The notes under the pieces are model-generated. The model was given only the letters and a program-made list of their open reading frames with translations, made no database searches and had not been told where the DNA came from. DNA of 64,000 nt from Methylococcales bacterium (GTDB taxonomy: Bacteria > Pseudomonadota > Gammaproteobacteria > Methylococcales > Methylomonadaceae): the NCBI GenBank assembly GCA_028712795.1, contig JAQTPT010000002.1, forward strand, positions 124,001 through 188,000. Reading direction: 5' to 3'. Positions 35,466 through 44,763 of this stretch are shown piece after piece (the stretch's first letter is position 1; every line of letters begins with the position of its first letter). The translations under genes were made by a program, and so were the position numbers.

Positions 35466-36419
35466 ATGGATCGCATTGTTCAGTTTATCATAGGCTTATC
35501 CGGCGACCCGGTTTTGGGCCGCTGGCTGGTGATGGTTTTATTTGGTAGCGCGGTTTTTGCCTTGGCATTAGCCTTTTATTTTTTAATTTTCGGCATGTAT
35601 AACCCGCTTAGAAAGCGATTAGGCGATCTTACGGGCGCCAAGCAAGAAACCCGGTTCTTCAGGAACGCGACTAACCAGTTGGGTAATTACTTTGTCATCA
35701 GGGAAAGGGCGGGCGAAAAACTGAGTTATGACCGTGAGCGCATTATACATGCCGGATATCATGACAAAAACAGCCTGTCGCATTACTATGGCACTAAAAT
35801 TTTGTTAACGATCGGCCTCCCCGTCATTATATTCTTTGTTTGCACGGTTTTTATCCCTAGGATAGATCCGAACATTTTGTTGCTTGCAGTCAGTTCCGGC
35901 TTGTTATTCGGCTTTATTACCCCCAGCTTTTATCTGGACAGCAAGGTTAAGGAAAGAAAACGGATTATCAGAAATACCTTTCCGGATACGGTTGATCAAC
36001 TGATCGTTTGCACTGAAGCCGGCCTTGGCCTTGATGCGGGCCTGCAACGGGTTGCCAAAGACACCCAGTTAAGTAATGAGATCATGGCTTATGAATTGGG
36101 TCTGATAAATGCCGAGCTGAGTGCCGGCGTAGCCAGAGAGCAGGCATTAAAAAATCTGGTAAACAGAACAGGCGTGGAAGAAATTCGCGGACTGGTTTCA
36201 GCCTTATCCCAGAGCATGCGTTTCGGGACCAGTATTGGCAATACCTTACGGGTCTTCGCCGAGGATCTTAGAGACAGGCGCATGCAAAAGGCGGAGGAAG
36301 AGGCCGCCAAGCTGGCTGTAAAAATGCTGTTCCCTTTGGCATTTTGTTTTTTTCCGGGTATTTTTATCGTGATTTTGGGACCTGCCCTCATTTCAATTTA
36401 CGCCGCGCTAGGCAAATAA
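35466..36419 (+). CDS. tadC: Tad inner-membrane platform protein TadC
   Basis: TadC is the second GspF-type platform protein. It has 317 residues with helices near 17-40, 110-130, 136-155 and 280-310, and the T2SSF core NTFPDTVDQLIVCTEAGLGLDAGLQRVA, then RTGVEEIRGLVSALSQSMRFGTSIGNTLRVFAEDLRDRRMQKAEE. It follows tadB by nine bases; only a weak ribosome-binding site is seen, suggesting coupling. Confidence 0.94.
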   Translation: MDRIVQFIIGLSGDPVLGRWLVMVLFGSAVFALALAFYFLIFGMYNPLRKRLGDLTGAKQETRFFRNATNQLGNYFVIRERAGEKLSYDRERIIHAGYHDKNSLSHYYGTKILLTIGLPVIIFFVCTVFIPRIDPNILLLAVSSGLLFGFITPSFYLDSKVKERKRIIRNTFPDTVDQLIVCTEAGLGLDAGLQRVAKDTQLSNEIMAYELGLINAELSAGVAREQALKNLVNRTGVEEIRGLVSALSQSMRFGTSIGNTLRVFAEDLRDRRMQKAEEEAAKLAVKMLFPLAFCFFPGIFIVILGPALISIYAALGK

Positions 36420-36434
36420 TTTTCTATAACGACT

Positions 36435-37430
36435 ATGTTATCTCAAAAACTGAATATTCTTGCCCTCTCTTGTATAGCAGCGCTTATTGTCAGTGCCTGC
36501 AATCCGTATGCTGTTAAACCGGGTCAGGACAAAAACAACCTTAACAATCCCGATAATATTTTAAATTTGCTGGACCCCGATGTAAAAACGGAAGAACAGG
36601 CTTTTGCCAAGGCAGAAGCGGCATTAAGCGAAGGACAGTCAGAGAATGCACTCTTTTACTACATCAAAACCCTGCAATTTAATAACAAAAATATTCAGGC
36701 GCTGGAGCATATTGCCGCCATTCACAGCCGCAACAAGCATCCTGAGTTAGCGCTTAAAATATATCAGGACATTTTAGCCATCGACAGCAAAAATCTGTTC
36801 GCCAATGAAAACCTGGGGTTGTATCTTTTAGCGAATGGTCAAATTGGCAAGGCTAAAGAACATCTTACCGCCGCCGTAACAAAAAGTAACAGCAGCTGGA
36901 AGGCCCATAATGGTTTGGGTGTCATTGCAGACTTGGCAAATAACAGCTCTGAGGCGATTGCTCATTACCAGGCAGCGCTTGCAATGCAGCCAACCGATCC
37001 AATGATACTAAATAATCTTGGTTATTCATATTATCTTTCCGGGGATAAAACAAAGGCAAAATTCTATTTTAATCAGGCGCTAAATTTTGACAATCGATAT
37101 GATCGCGCCATTCATAATCTGGCATTGCTTGAAATTCAAAATGGTAATTTTTCAACTGCCGTAGCGCTATTCAATCGAATAATGCCTGCTTATGAATCTT
37201 ATAACAATATCGGCTATATTTGCATGCTGAACGGCCAGCACGATATGGCGGATGAATATTTAAACAGAGCGATTAATGAATCCCCCGTTTATTTTCCAAA
37301 AGCCCAGGAAAATCTTAAAACACTGTCGACGCTGACGCCCAGACATACGTTACCCAGGCAAATGCTTCCTTTTGAACCTGAATCAGACGCCCCCTCGACT
37401 CCTGCTCAAGCCAAACGGCCTGCTACATAA
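36435..37430 (+). CDS. tadD: TPR lipoprotein TadD
   Basis: TadD is an outer-membrane lipoprotein with TPR repeats that helps secretin assembly. The 331-residue protein has a signal peptide with lipobox LIVSAC and lipidated cysteine at residue 22, followed by at least four TPR units between about 55 and 285 (for example ALFYYIKTLQFNNKNIQALEHIAAIH, NNLGYSYYLSGDKTKAKFYFNQAL). It ends in a proline-rich tail. It closes the Tad operon. Confidence 0.92.
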   Translation: MLSQKLNILALSCIAALIVSACNPYAVKPGQDKNNLNNPDNILNLLDPDVKTEEQAFAKAEAALSEGQSENALFYYIKTLQFNNKNIQALEHIAAIHSRNKHPELALKIYQDILAIDSKNLFANENLGLYLLANGQIGKAKEHLTAAVTKSNSSWKAHNGLGVIADLANNSSEAIAHYQAALAMQPTDPMILNNLGYSYYLSGDKTKAKFYFNQALNFDNRYDRAIHNLALLEIQNGNFSTAVALFNRIMPAYESYNNIGYICMLNGQHDMADEYLNRAINESPVYFPKAQENLKTLSTLTPRHTLPRQMLPFEPESDAPSTPAQAKRPAT

Positions 37431-37735
37431 GCTACCCCAAAGGCAGCAGGCACGTTGAAAAAAGAGCCAAAGTCAAAACGTATCAGGTACTCGAGAATCT
37501 CCTGATAAGCATGCTTCGGCAGGCTCTTTAAGAGCGTGCATTAAAAGCGTCGCGAGCGGTTCGAGGCAAGGCGCGGGGAGCGCAGCAACCGGACCGCGCA
37601 GCCGCTTTTAAAACACGTTCCAAGGATTTCGGCTATCTCTAACAGGGAAAGCACTTCCCAAACAATGAATCGGGAGTAGACCTGGATCGAATTGCTCCGG
37701 TCCCATTAGGCATAAGGATTGGATGCCTGGTGTTT
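37431..37735. other. Spacer after tadD with a palindromic element
   Basis: No gene. TTAAAAGCG at 37541 and CGCTTTTAA at 37603 bracket a GC-rich segment containing CGAGGCAAGGCGCGGGGAGC, which looks like a dispersed palindromic repeat and could end transcription of tadD. Confidence 0.5.
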
Positions 37736-38116
37736 TTAGTAGCGGTACACATGGATATTTTTGTCCACAGTTCGCCTTCGATCTGAACATCGTTGCTCTT
37801 TAAATTCAATTGGAGTGATCAGGTGCTTATTTCTCGGATCATTATGCTCTGAGCGGATGAAATATTCGCGAACGGTAATGCGGTTTCCTTTAAAAATCTT
37901 TCCATCAATCAATTTGATCGCTCTTTTCCCTTCTTCTTTTTGGAGAATCCTGATTAAACCATGTGTTTCAAGAGTTTTTGAATTGCTATCCTGTATCGTT
38001 AAAATTTCAATATCCATAATCGCTATTATGAAACGGCTATCGGAAATTCTATTGATGAAACTGGCAATTTCATATTTCTTGGTTTCTGGAGGAATGTTTC
38101 TGAAGAAAATAATCAT
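37736..38116 (-). CDS. RRM-type RNA-binding protein, copy 2
   Basis: This 126-residue paralogue of the protein at 19922-20341 has the same layout: MIIFFRNIPPETKKYEIASFI (RNP2-like), then KALETHGLIRI-type and GKRAIKLIDGKIFKGNRITVREYFIRS (RNP1 region), and the basic tail KEQRCSDRRRTVDK. The RxSDRRR signature is shared. It is transcribed towards tadD. Function is unknown; the position of the pair on either side of the Tad genes suggests a regulatory link or a duplication that carried this gene along. Confidence 0.72.
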   Translation of the reverse strand: MIIFFRNIPPETKKYEIASFINRISDSRFIIAIMDIEILTIQDSNSKTLETHGLIRILQKEEGKRAIKLIDGKIFKGNRITVREYFIRSEHNDPRNKHLITPIEFKEQRCSDRRRTVDKNIHVYRY

Positions 38117-38195
38117 GACTCTATGTGAAATACAGTGGGTAATGAAATTTTAACTTTCCGAAAAGAAAATAAGTCATATTGAAAAAATTACTAAT

Positions 38196-38355
38196 AGGGC
38201 GTTATCCCCTAGTTCGTCGTTTAGAGCCAGTTGAATCATGTTATGAATGCCTTCCAAAATGCCGTTAGTAATGCGTGATTCAACGAAATGAACAATACTT
38301 GACCTGCGCGCCAAGGTGTTTGCAGGCCTAAACCCATGCTGAATAAAGTTTAACT
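38196..38355 (-). pseudogene. Fragment resembling an ISL3-family transposase C-terminus
   Basis: The reverse strand reads through SSIVHFVESRITNGILEGIH then NMIQLA, which resembles the end of ISL3-type transposases (a sRITNGiLEGiNslIQaaK pattern). Nothing of the catalytic region or terminal repeats is visible, so it is a decayed remnant. Confidence 0.5.
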
Positions 38356-38425
38356 GTTCATGGCTATATTATTGCACTATCCACTACGATTCACATAAAG
38401 CCGTTAACTTATATGTTAGAATTTT

Positions 38426-38455
38426 TTGACAATATAGAGGATTCGGTGTTTTAAT
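38426..38455 (+). promoter_or_regulatory. Possible sigma-70 promoter of the microprotein gene
   Basis: TTGACA at 38426-38431 and TTTAAT at 38450-38455 are separated by 18 bases, 35 bases upstream of the small gene's ATG. Confidence 0.4.
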
Positions 38456-38490
38456 TATTATCTTTAATACCAAAACCATAAGGTGAAGCA

Positions 38491-38580
38491 ATGAACGTAA
38501 CTCTTGATTCGATAATACTCTTGGTAATTGCATGTGAATTGGCTTTTATTTATCTAAAAGTCAGTGATGGCAAAGAATAA
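38491..38580 (+). CDS. Candidate 29-residue membrane microprotein
   Basis: A short frame encoding MNVTLDSIILLVIACELAFI followed by YLKVSDGKE. The ATG is preceded by AGGTGA at a suitable distance (38481-38486) and a promoter-like pair farther up. The product is one hydrophobic helix with a short charged tail, typical of small inner-membrane proteins. I recognise no homologue. Length makes coding status uncertain. Confidence 0.45.
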   Translation: MNVTLDSIILLVIACELAFIYLKVSDGKE

Positions 38581-38603
38581 TAGCTAGTTTAAAATATAAA
38601 ACA

Positions 38604-38717
38604 GCTTGGGAACAGGTATAAAATAAGTTGATCAAGTTTTAATTTTAAATTAAGGAACGCGCGCGAAATAGCTTCGTGCGCGTTCCCAAGTATCTTATTC
38701 CGTACCTGTTCCTAAGC
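38604..38717. mobile_element. 114-bp miniature inverted-repeat element with internal hairpin
   Basis: The left end GCTTGGGAACAGGTATAAAA TAAG pairs with the right end CTTATTCCGTACCTGTTCCT AAGC (three or four mismatches in 24). Inside, GGAACGCGCGCGAA (38654) and TTCGTGCGCGTTCC (38672) form a second stem with one mismatch. It has no coding content. Confidence 0.65.
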
Positions 38718-38879
38718 ATTTTTTAAAAATTATAAATTCATTAAAAAATCTGTTTTTTGCGGGGCGATGCCCTACATGCGATCCGGACATCTGGAATGCT
38801 TGATCGCATGCTACCGTAGCCCCCTTTAAATTTGGCCGGATGGCTGAGTAGTCATATAAAGAATTGAAACAAAACCGTG

Positions 38880-39332
38880 TTATTTCGTCATTTCTTTTTT
38901 GAACAGGGCATCAATCTTTTTATTGGTGTCATCAGTATATTGTACCGGAGGTTCGGCAGCCCCTGTTTTTGGCTGCTCAACAGCGGGTGGCGCCGGTTGG
39001 TAAACAACGGGGAGAACCTTATGGGTGCAGTCTTCATCATATCTATAATCGCCTGAAGGGCGCATAAAAGTCCATTTGAATGGTTTGCATATAATGGTAT
39101 TGCCCAGCTTTTCAAAGGCATCATGGGGGGCAGGTATCGAAGCCAGCCCGGTAAGAGGACTGGTGCCTACAAATATACCGGCGCCGATTAATGTTGCTGC
39201 AATACCGACCGGTCTTAAAATCATATCGAGCATCACATCATAACCGTCACTTTCGACTTTAGGCCTATCTGCAAAACCGGGTGCCGCCAAGGCGGCTAAT
39301 AGAGCAAAAACAAACAATTTACGCAATTTCAT
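38880..39332 (-). CDS. Small exported protein of unknown function
   Basis: The 150-residue product has a clear signal peptide (MKLRKLFVFALLAALAAPGFA, cleaved before D22). A hydrophobic, glycine-rich segment (about 40-65, LRPVGIAATLIGAGIFVGTSPLTG) follows, then a CKPFKWTFMRPSGDYRYDEDC segment with two cysteines that could pair, and a proline-rich C-terminal tail. I do not recognise a named family. It is separated from tpx by 55 bases on the same strand and may be cotranscribed with it. Confidence 0.75.
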   Translation of the reverse strand: MKLRKLFVFALLAALAAPGFADRPKVESDGYDVMLDMILRPVGIAATLIGAGIFVGTSPLTGLASIPAPHDAFEKLGNTIICKPFKWTFMRPSGDYRYDEDCTHKVLPVVYQPAPPAVEQPKTGAAEPPVQYTDDTNKKIDALFKKEMTK

Positions 39333-39387
39333 TTTTATTCTCCAAATTGATTAACTTGTATCATACCGTGCCGGGTATGAATGCTAC

Positions 39388-39882
39388 CTACAACGCCGCC
39401 AACGCACTTTCGTAATTCGGTTCGTTAGCCAGTTCACTCACTAACTCTGTATAAACTACATTATTCTGCTCGTCAATAATGATGACTGCGCGAGCGGTTA
39501 ATCCGGCCAGAATGGAATCAGCCAGTTTTACGCCATAAATTTCAGGAAAATTTGAACGGAAGGTTGATAAGGGGATGACATGCTTCAAGCCTTCCACTTC
39601 ACAAAACCGGCATTGCGCAAAAGGCAGATCAGCAGAAATAACCAAAACAACGGTGTTATGCCAATGTGATGCTTTCTCGTTGAATACCCGCGTCGATATG
39701 GCGCAAGTGGGGGTGTCCAGGCTCGGAACAATATTCAGCACCTTCTTTTTGCCAGCGTAAGTTGCCAGAGTCACGTCCACTAATTTATCGTTTACCAGGG
39801 AGAAATCGGGCGCTTTGCTGCCCACTGCCGGTAAGTCGCCATAGGTATGAAGTGGTTTGCCTTGAAATGTAATCGTTGCCAT
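39388..39882 (-). CDS. tpx: Thiol peroxidase
   Basis: Tpx reduces hydrogen peroxide and alkyl peroxides with thioredoxin as donor. The 164-residue peroxiredoxin has the peroxidatic cysteine in PSLDTPTCAIST (about C61) and the resolving cysteine in FAQCRFCEVEG (about C95), the normal Tpx arrangement. The N-terminus MATITFQGKPLHTYGDLPAVGSKAPDFSL is typical. It lies downstream of the tandem repeat that follows der. Confidence 0.95.
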   Translation of the reverse strand: MATITFQGKPLHTYGDLPAVGSKAPDFSLVNDKLVDVTLATYAGKKKVLNIVPSLDTPTCAISTRVFNEKASHWHNTVVLVISADLPFAQCRFCEVEGLKHVIPLSTFRSNFPEIYGVKLADSILAGLTARAVIIIDEQNNVVYTELVSELANEPNYESALAAL

Positions 39883-39937
39883 TACTTAATCCTTGTTGTG
39901 ATGTTTTTTAAAAGCAGGATCAAGGTGAAAGGAATTG

Positions 39938-40070
39938 TACCTTATACCTTATACCTTATACCTTATACCTTATACCTTATACCTTATACCTTGTACCTTG
40001 TACCTTGTACCTTGTACCTTGTACCTTGTACCTTGTACCTTGTACCTTGTACCTTGTACCTTGTACCTTA
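39938..40070. repeat. Heptamer tandem repeat, 19 units
   Basis: Nineteen uninterrupted copies of a 7-base unit: seven TACCTTA, then eleven TACCTTG, then one TACCTTA. It begins three bases after the end of the der gene and fills the spacer to tpx. The unit is not a multiple of three, so changes in copy number would not matter to either gene's frame. Confidence 0.95.
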
Positions 40071-40072
40071 CC

Positions 40073-41470
40073 CTACTCTTTCTTCGGTTTTGCTCGCTTC
40101 GCCAAACGTAGACGCTTTTGTACTTCCCAATCGGTGAGCTTCTTTTTTTTCCCGTGAAAGGGATTGACGGGGGACTTAAACTCCAGGTGTATCGGCGTTC
40201 CCGATAGCTTGAGCTTTTCACGGAAATAATTCATTAAATAACGCTTGTATGACGTTGGCAAGGCATCCGTTTGAACGCCATGAATCACCACTATAGGCGG
40301 ATTCCGGCCGCCCTGATGCGCATATTTCAGTTTGATGCGCCGCGTGTTCACTATCGGTGGCTGATGCGCTACTGTCGCCTCTTTCAGAATCCGTGTCAAC
40401 ACCGGGGTTGACATATCAAGCATGGCTGAGTCATATAATTTGGATACGACATCGAATAATTTACCAACACCACTGCCATGCAGCGCCGAAATGGGATGTT
40501 TTTCAGCGAAATCAAGAAAGGTCAGCTTTACATCAAGCTGCCGCTTGATGGTGTCTTTTTGCTCCGTGCTTATGCCGTCCCATTTGTTGAGGCCGATTAT
40601 CAACGCCCTCCCCGCTTCCAACACCAGGCCTAACAGATGGGCATCCTGATCCGTTACGCCTTCGCGGGCATCAACCAAATAAATGACGACATTTGATTTT
40701 TCAATCGCTTGCAACGTTTTAACGACACTGAATTTTTCAATGGTCTCCGAAACTCTTGAGCGTCTGCGCATGCCCGCCGTATCAATCAGCGTAAACTGCT
40801 TGCCATTGCGTTCAAAAGGAATATAGATGCTGTCGCGTGTAGTGCCTGGCTCATCAAACACAATAACTCTTTCTTCGCCTAGCAGCCGGTTAACGAGAGT
40901 CGATTTACCGACGTTAGGCCGGCCGACTACTGCTATCGCTATGCCTTTGCTGCTGTCATCAATGGCTTCTTCAGTCTCGGGAGGCAAAAGCTGGCCGACC
41001 CGTTGCAGCAATTCAGGTATGCCCCTGCCATGCGAGGCCGCAATCTGCACGGGCTCGCCCAAGGCCAGCGAATAGAAGTCTGAAGCCGCCAGGGTGGCGT
41101 CAATGCCATCAACCTTGTTGGTCACCAATAGTATGGGTTTATCCAATTTCCTGAGAGAATCGGCAATGACTTTATCTGAAGCGCTTAAGCCTTCGCGCGC
41201 GTCAACCATAAACAACACAAGGTCTGCTTCTTCCAAAGCAATTTGCACCTGCTTCCGGGCAAAACTTTCTATGCCTTCGGCATCATCAGCTATGCCGCCG
41301 GTATCGACAACCAGGCAAGCACGATCGCCATGCTTAACCCGGCCATACTGCCGGTCTCTGGTTAAGCCGGGAAAATCGGCGACCAGGGCTTCCCTGCTCC
41401 GGGTCAAATAATTAAATAAAGTTGATTTGCCAACATTGGGGCGCCCTACCAGGGCTATTACAGGTAACAT
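40073..41470 (-). CDS. der: GTPase Der (EngA), ribosome assembly
   Basis: Der is an essential GTPase that helps mature the 50S subunit. The 465 residues hold two GTPase domains: [14 protein letters not shown] (residues 8-21) with DTGG, NKVDG; and [14 protein letters not shown] (about 183) with [10 protein letters not shown] and LNKWD, followed by the KH-like domain (about 360-440). The lysine-rich tail is normal. It sits downstream of bamB with four bases between, as in many gammaproteobacteria. Confidence 0.97.
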   Translation of the reverse strand: MLPVIALVGRPNVGKSTLFNYLTRSREALVADFPGLTRDRQYGRVKHGDRACLVVDTGGIADDAEGIESFARKQVQIALEEADLVLFMVDAREGLSASDKVIADSLRKLDKPILLVTNKVDGIDATLAASDFYSLALGEPVQIAASHGRGIPELLQRVGQLLPPETEEAIDDSSKGIAIAVVGRPNVGKSTLVNRLLGEERVIVFDEPGTTRDSIYIPFERNGKQFTLIDTAGMRRRSRVSETIEKFSVVKTLQAIEKSNVVIYLVDAREGVTDQDAHLLGLVLEAGRALIIGLNKWDGISTEQKDTIKRQLDVKLTFLDFAEKHPISALHGSGVGKLFDVVSKLYDSAMLDMSTPVLTRILKEATVAHQPPIVNTRRIKLKYAHQGGRNPPIVVIHGVQTDALPTSYKRYLMNYFREKLKLSGTPIHLEFKSPVNPFHGKKKKLTDWEVQKRLRLAKRAKPKKE

Positions 41471-41474
41471 AGTG

Positions 41475-42668
41475 TTAAGGCAACCGGGTTTTTAATGCAG
41501 TAAGAGTGCCGTCATTTGCATAAACATAAACGGTATCATCCACCACGACAGGCTTGGCATCTATTTCGCTTTTCGCGACTTTTATACGGCCCAGCTGTCT
41601 TCCGTCACTCGTGGACAGCCAATGCACGTAACCTTCAAAATCGCCCACCACAACATAGCTTTCATAGACTGCCGGAGCTGTCAGTTTTCTTTGATGCAAT
41701 TCTTTTTGTTTCCATAATGAAGCGCCAGTGCGCTGATCCAACTGCCATACATCATCGCTCGAATCCGACAAATAGAGATTCCGGAAATCATGGCTCAAGC
41801 CTGTATAGGAAGAAATGGCTTCGTTGCGCCACAACACATCGCCATCCAGTTCCGATACGGCGGCAGCGCCGCCACGATAACTGGCGATGTATATCACGCC
41901 CCCCACTTCTATCGGATCAACATCAAGATCCACAAGCCTTTCAACTTCAGAACGCCCTTTAGGAATGGCGACGCTGGTTTCCCAAACGTACTTGCCATCC
42001 GATAAACGCAAGGCCATTAATTTGCCATTATCGTAGCCCTCGATCACATTCTCCCCAATAACAAGTGGCGCTCCGATCCCACGCACGCTTAAAGCAGGCG
42101 CGTTATGTTCATAATTCCACAGTTTTACGCCAGTCTTTTCATTGAGGGCGATCATTTCGCCGTCGGTGGTGCGAACGACCACGATGCCGTTAGCAATTAC
42201 CGGTACAGAAAGCACTTCACTGGAGACCGGCGACCTCCAAAGCAGCTCGCCATTTTCACTATTTAAGGCAACGACTTCTCCATCGCTGGATCCCAGAATA
42301 ACGGTTCCAACGCCCAAACCCGGCCCGGCTGAAAAATGAACGTCCGTCTCTGCTTCCCAAATCAGACGTCCCGTATTTAAATCTCTTGCCTCAACCAATC
42401 CTTCCCTATCCGCCGCAAGTATTTTACCAAAGCCAATGGCGGGGACGAGTTTTAAGGTCTGTTCATCCGAACCTACGCCGACTGATTCCTGCCAGAGTTG
42501 TTCGATTTTTATTTCAGGGGTATATTCAAGCAAAAGGGCTGGAGGATCGGAATTATCCTCGCCGCCATGAAAATAATCAGAAATACCTGACATACCTTCA
42601 CTAAGTCCGTCAAATACAGAGCAACCTGCCAAAGCAAAAAAAAGCAAAAAAAGCGTAATCAGGCGCAT
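41475..42668 (-). CDS. bamB: Outer membrane assembly lipoprotein BamB
   Basis: BamB is a beta-propeller lipoprotein of the Bam complex that inserts outer-membrane proteins. The 397-residue product has a lipobox FALAGC with the acylated cysteine at residue 16 and repeated PQQ-like propeller blades (for example [51 protein letters not shown]). Its start overlaps the yfgM stop by one base. Confidence 0.95.
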   Translation of the reverse strand: MRLITLFLLFFALAGCSVFDGLSEGMSGISDYFHGGEDNSDPPALLLEYTPEIKIEQLWQESVGVGSDEQTLKLVPAIGFGKILAADREGLVEARDLNTGRLIWEAETDVHFSAGPGLGVGTVILGSSDGEVVALNSENGELLWRSPVSSEVLSVPVIANGIVVVRTTDGEMIALNEKTGVKLWNYEHNAPALSVRGIGAPLVIGENVIEGYDNGKLMALRLSDGKYVWETSVAIPKGRSEVERLVDLDVDPIEVGGVIYIASYRGGAAAVSELDGDVLWRNEAISSYTGLSHDFRNLYLSDSSDDVWQLDQRTGASLWKQKELHQRKLTAPAVYESYVVVGDFEGYVHWLSTSDGRQLGRIKVAKSEIDAKPVVVDDTVYVYANDGTLTALKTRLP

Positions 42669-43330
42669 TATTTTCCTGGCTCGGCATTTTGAATCCCTAC
42701 CTTTTCCGGAGCGGTCAAATCATCAATTTTTAATTGCAATAACGGTGACCTATAACCATTTTCCAGCGCTTTTTGATAAGACGTCCTCGCTTGATCCAGG
42801 CGGTCCAGGGCAACATACAAATCACCGACCAGCTCATCATAGTTACCCGAAAAACTGGTTGACGTGGCCGGATCGACATCATTAATCAACTGTAAGCCCT
42901 GTTCGTATTCGCCGCTAGCCAGCATTAAACGGACTTGCCTGATCTTGGCGATGTTGCTCAATTCTTTATTTGATCCCGCCGCAACACCCTTCAGAATCGC
43001 TTTTGCTTTAGCTGGATCACCTTGCTGAACTTTTATTTTTGCCAATAAGAGGCCGCTGTAGGCTGCATATTCTGTCTTGGGATATTGCTGTTGTATGCGC
43101 TCAGCCAGTTTTTCCGCGCTGTCCTTCTTGTCTGCCGCGACCGCCTGGATTAATTGACCATACAGAGCTGATGCTTGCCCTGCCTGTTCCTTCTTGTGAT
43201 TCTGCCAGAAATTCCAGCCCAGAATGATAGCAATGCCAACAACCAACCCTATAATTGTCGATTGTCCATTTTCTTTCCACCATCTTTTTACTGCTTCTAG
43301 CTGTTCTTCTTCTGTTTCGTAAATTTCCAC
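42668..43330 (-). CDS. yfgM: YfgM-like membrane-anchored TPR protein
   Basis: YfgM is an inner-membrane protein associated with SecYEG and periplasmic chaperones. The 220 residues begin with a cytoplasmic helix (EIYETEEEQLEAVKRWWKENG), one membrane segment (about 24-43, STIIGLVVGIAIILGWNFWQN) and a periplasmic TPR domain (about 55-205). Position between hisS and bamB is the conserved arrangement. Confidence 0.92.
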   Translation of the reverse strand: MEIYETEEEQLEAVKRWWKENGQSTIIGLVVGIAIILGWNFWQNHKKEQAGQASALYGQLIQAVAADKKDSAEKLAERIQQQYPKTEYAAYSGLLLAKIKVQQGDPAKAKAILKGVAAGSNKELSNIAKIRQVRLMLASGEYEQGLQLINDVDPATSTSFSGNYDELVGDLYVALDRLDQARTSYQKALENGYRSPLLQLKIDDLTAPEKVGIQNAEPGK

Positions 43331-43446
43331 TGGCTTTCTCTTGTTTGTATTTTAAAAATAGCTTGCAGGCTGGGTTAGCTATAACGCAACCCAACGTTGG
43401 CCGCTTTGCTGTGCCGGGCGGTTATCGCCCAGCCAAACCCCTGCGG
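43331..43446. repeat. Palindromic repeats between yfgM and hisS
   Basis: GGGCG-GTTAT-CGCCC (43415-43429) and a GCTGGGTTAGCTATAACGCA-ACCCAAC block are palindromic. The following GGTTACGCTCCGTTAACCCGGCC continues into the last codons of hisS. Confidence 0.5.
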
Positions 43447-44745
43447 TTACGCTCCGTTAACCCGGCCTTCACAAATATATAACGCTTGCAAAAAAGCAAT
43501 TGTTTGAGTTGTGGATAGCGTTTGCTGCTCCTGCTCCTTACGCAACGATTTAACGCTGACCTCGCCTCGGCTAACCTCGTCATCACCCAAAATAATGGCA
43601 TATTCCGCACCCGATTTGTCTGCTTTTTTAAACTGGCTTTTAAAGCTGCCGCCACCGCAATTCACTTGCAGCTTCAGTCCCGGCACTTCATCCCTGACAG
43701 TTTCAGCAAAAAGCAAGCCTTCCCGTTCGGCAATTTCGCCGACACGGATCATGAACACATCAACAGCCCTTGCAACTGGAACATTGGCCAGGGTTTCCAT
43801 CAAAGCCAACAGGCGCTCAATACCCATGGCAAAGCCCACGGCAAAATTGGGCTTGCCCCCCAACTGCTCGATCAAACTGTCATAACGGCCACCCGCGCAC
43901 ACAGTGCCTTGTGAGCCCAATTCGTCAGTAACCCATTCAAAGACCGTTTTGCTGTAATAATCCAGGCCACGCACTAATCGTGTGTTGATTTCGTAGCCTA
44001 TCCCAAGATCATTTAATGTTGCGGTTAAGGTATTAAAATGCTTCAGGCTGTCATCACCCAAATGGGCCATTAATTCCGGGGCATTCGCCACAACTTGCTG
44101 CATTGCCGGGTTTTTGGTGTCCAAAATCCGCAATGGGTTGGTCTCCAGCCGGCGTAAACTGTCTTCATCCAGCTCTTCCAGATGCTCCTGAAAATAGCCG
44201 ACTAACGTTTCCCGGTAGGCCAGCCGTTCTTCAATGGTGCCTAAAGAATTCAGTTGCAAGCGCACTTTATCGCGAATGCCCAACTTTTTCCATAAACGAT
44301 CCATTATCAGAATCAATTCAGCATCAATATCAGGCCCGGACATGCCATAGGTTTCAACGCCCAACTGGATAAACTGGCGGTAACGCCCCTTTTGCGGGCG
44401 TTCATGGCGATACATGGGGCCGTAATACCACAACCTGTGAACCTGGTTATGCAAGAGACCATGCTCCAGACAAGCCCGAAGACAGCCTGCCGTCCCTTCG
44501 GGACGCAAGGTTAGGGAATCCCCGTTGCGGTCATCAAAGGTGTACATTTCCTTTTCGACTATATCGGTCACTTCACCAATAGAGCGCTTGAACAGTTCTG
44601 TTTTTTCCACAATGGGCAGCCGGATTTCGCTATACCCATAAGCGCTTAGCACGCCTCTAAGCGTTTGTTCCGCATACTGCCAAAGTGGCGTTTGTCCGGG
44701 CAGCACGTCGTGCATCCCGCGAATTGCTTGTATGTTATTAGCCAT
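43447..44745 (-). CDS. hisS: Histidyl-tRNA synthetase
   Basis: HisRS charges tRNA-His. The 432-residue class II enzyme shows [15 protein letters not shown] at the N-terminus, motif 2 region [20 protein letters not shown] (about 112-131), the signature [15 protein letters not shown] (about 258) and motif 3 [12 protein letters not shown] (about 312-323), followed by the anticodon-binding domain. The last residues (EGRVNGA) are encoded by a dispersed repeat. It begins the hisS-yfgM-bamB-der block. Confidence 0.96.
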   Translation of the reverse strand: MANNIQAIRGMHDVLPGQTPLWQYAEQTLRGVLSAYGYSEIRLPIVEKTELFKRSIGEVTDIVEKEMYTFDDRNGDSLTLRPEGTAGCLRACLEHGLLHNQVHRLWYYGPMYRHERPQKGRYRQFIQLGVETYGMSGPDIDAELILIMDRLWKKLGIRDKVRLQLNSLGTIEERLAYRETLVGYFQEHLEELDEDSLRRLETNPLRILDTKNPAMQQVVANAPELMAHLGDDSLKHFNTLTATLNDLGIGYEINTRLVRGLDYYSKTVFEWVTDELGSQGTVCAGGRYDSLIEQLGGKPNFAVGFAMGIERLLALMETLANVPVARAVDVFMIRVGEIAEREGLLFAETVRDEVPGLKLQVNCGGGSFKSQFKKADKSGAEYAIILGDDEVSRGEVSVKSLRKEQEQQTLSTTQTIAFLQALYICEGRVNGA

Positions 44746-44763
44746 GTTGATCAGAGTGGCCTG

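Larger units (their letters stand above)
38117..38879. other. Repeat- and remnant-rich gap
   Basis: It contains a transposase fragment (38196-38355, minus), a probable 29-codon gene with promoter (38426-38580) and a 114-bp inverted-repeat element (38604-38717). The rest, about 38720-38879, shows nothing recognisable. Confidence 0.5.

Noticed and set aside
39938..40070. Possible CRISPR array
   Set aside because: The units are 7 bases long with no spacers; it is a simple tandem repeat.
39847..40137. Frames with LYLVPCT-type repeats on both strands
   Set aside because: They arise from the heptamer tandem repeat being read in successive frames.
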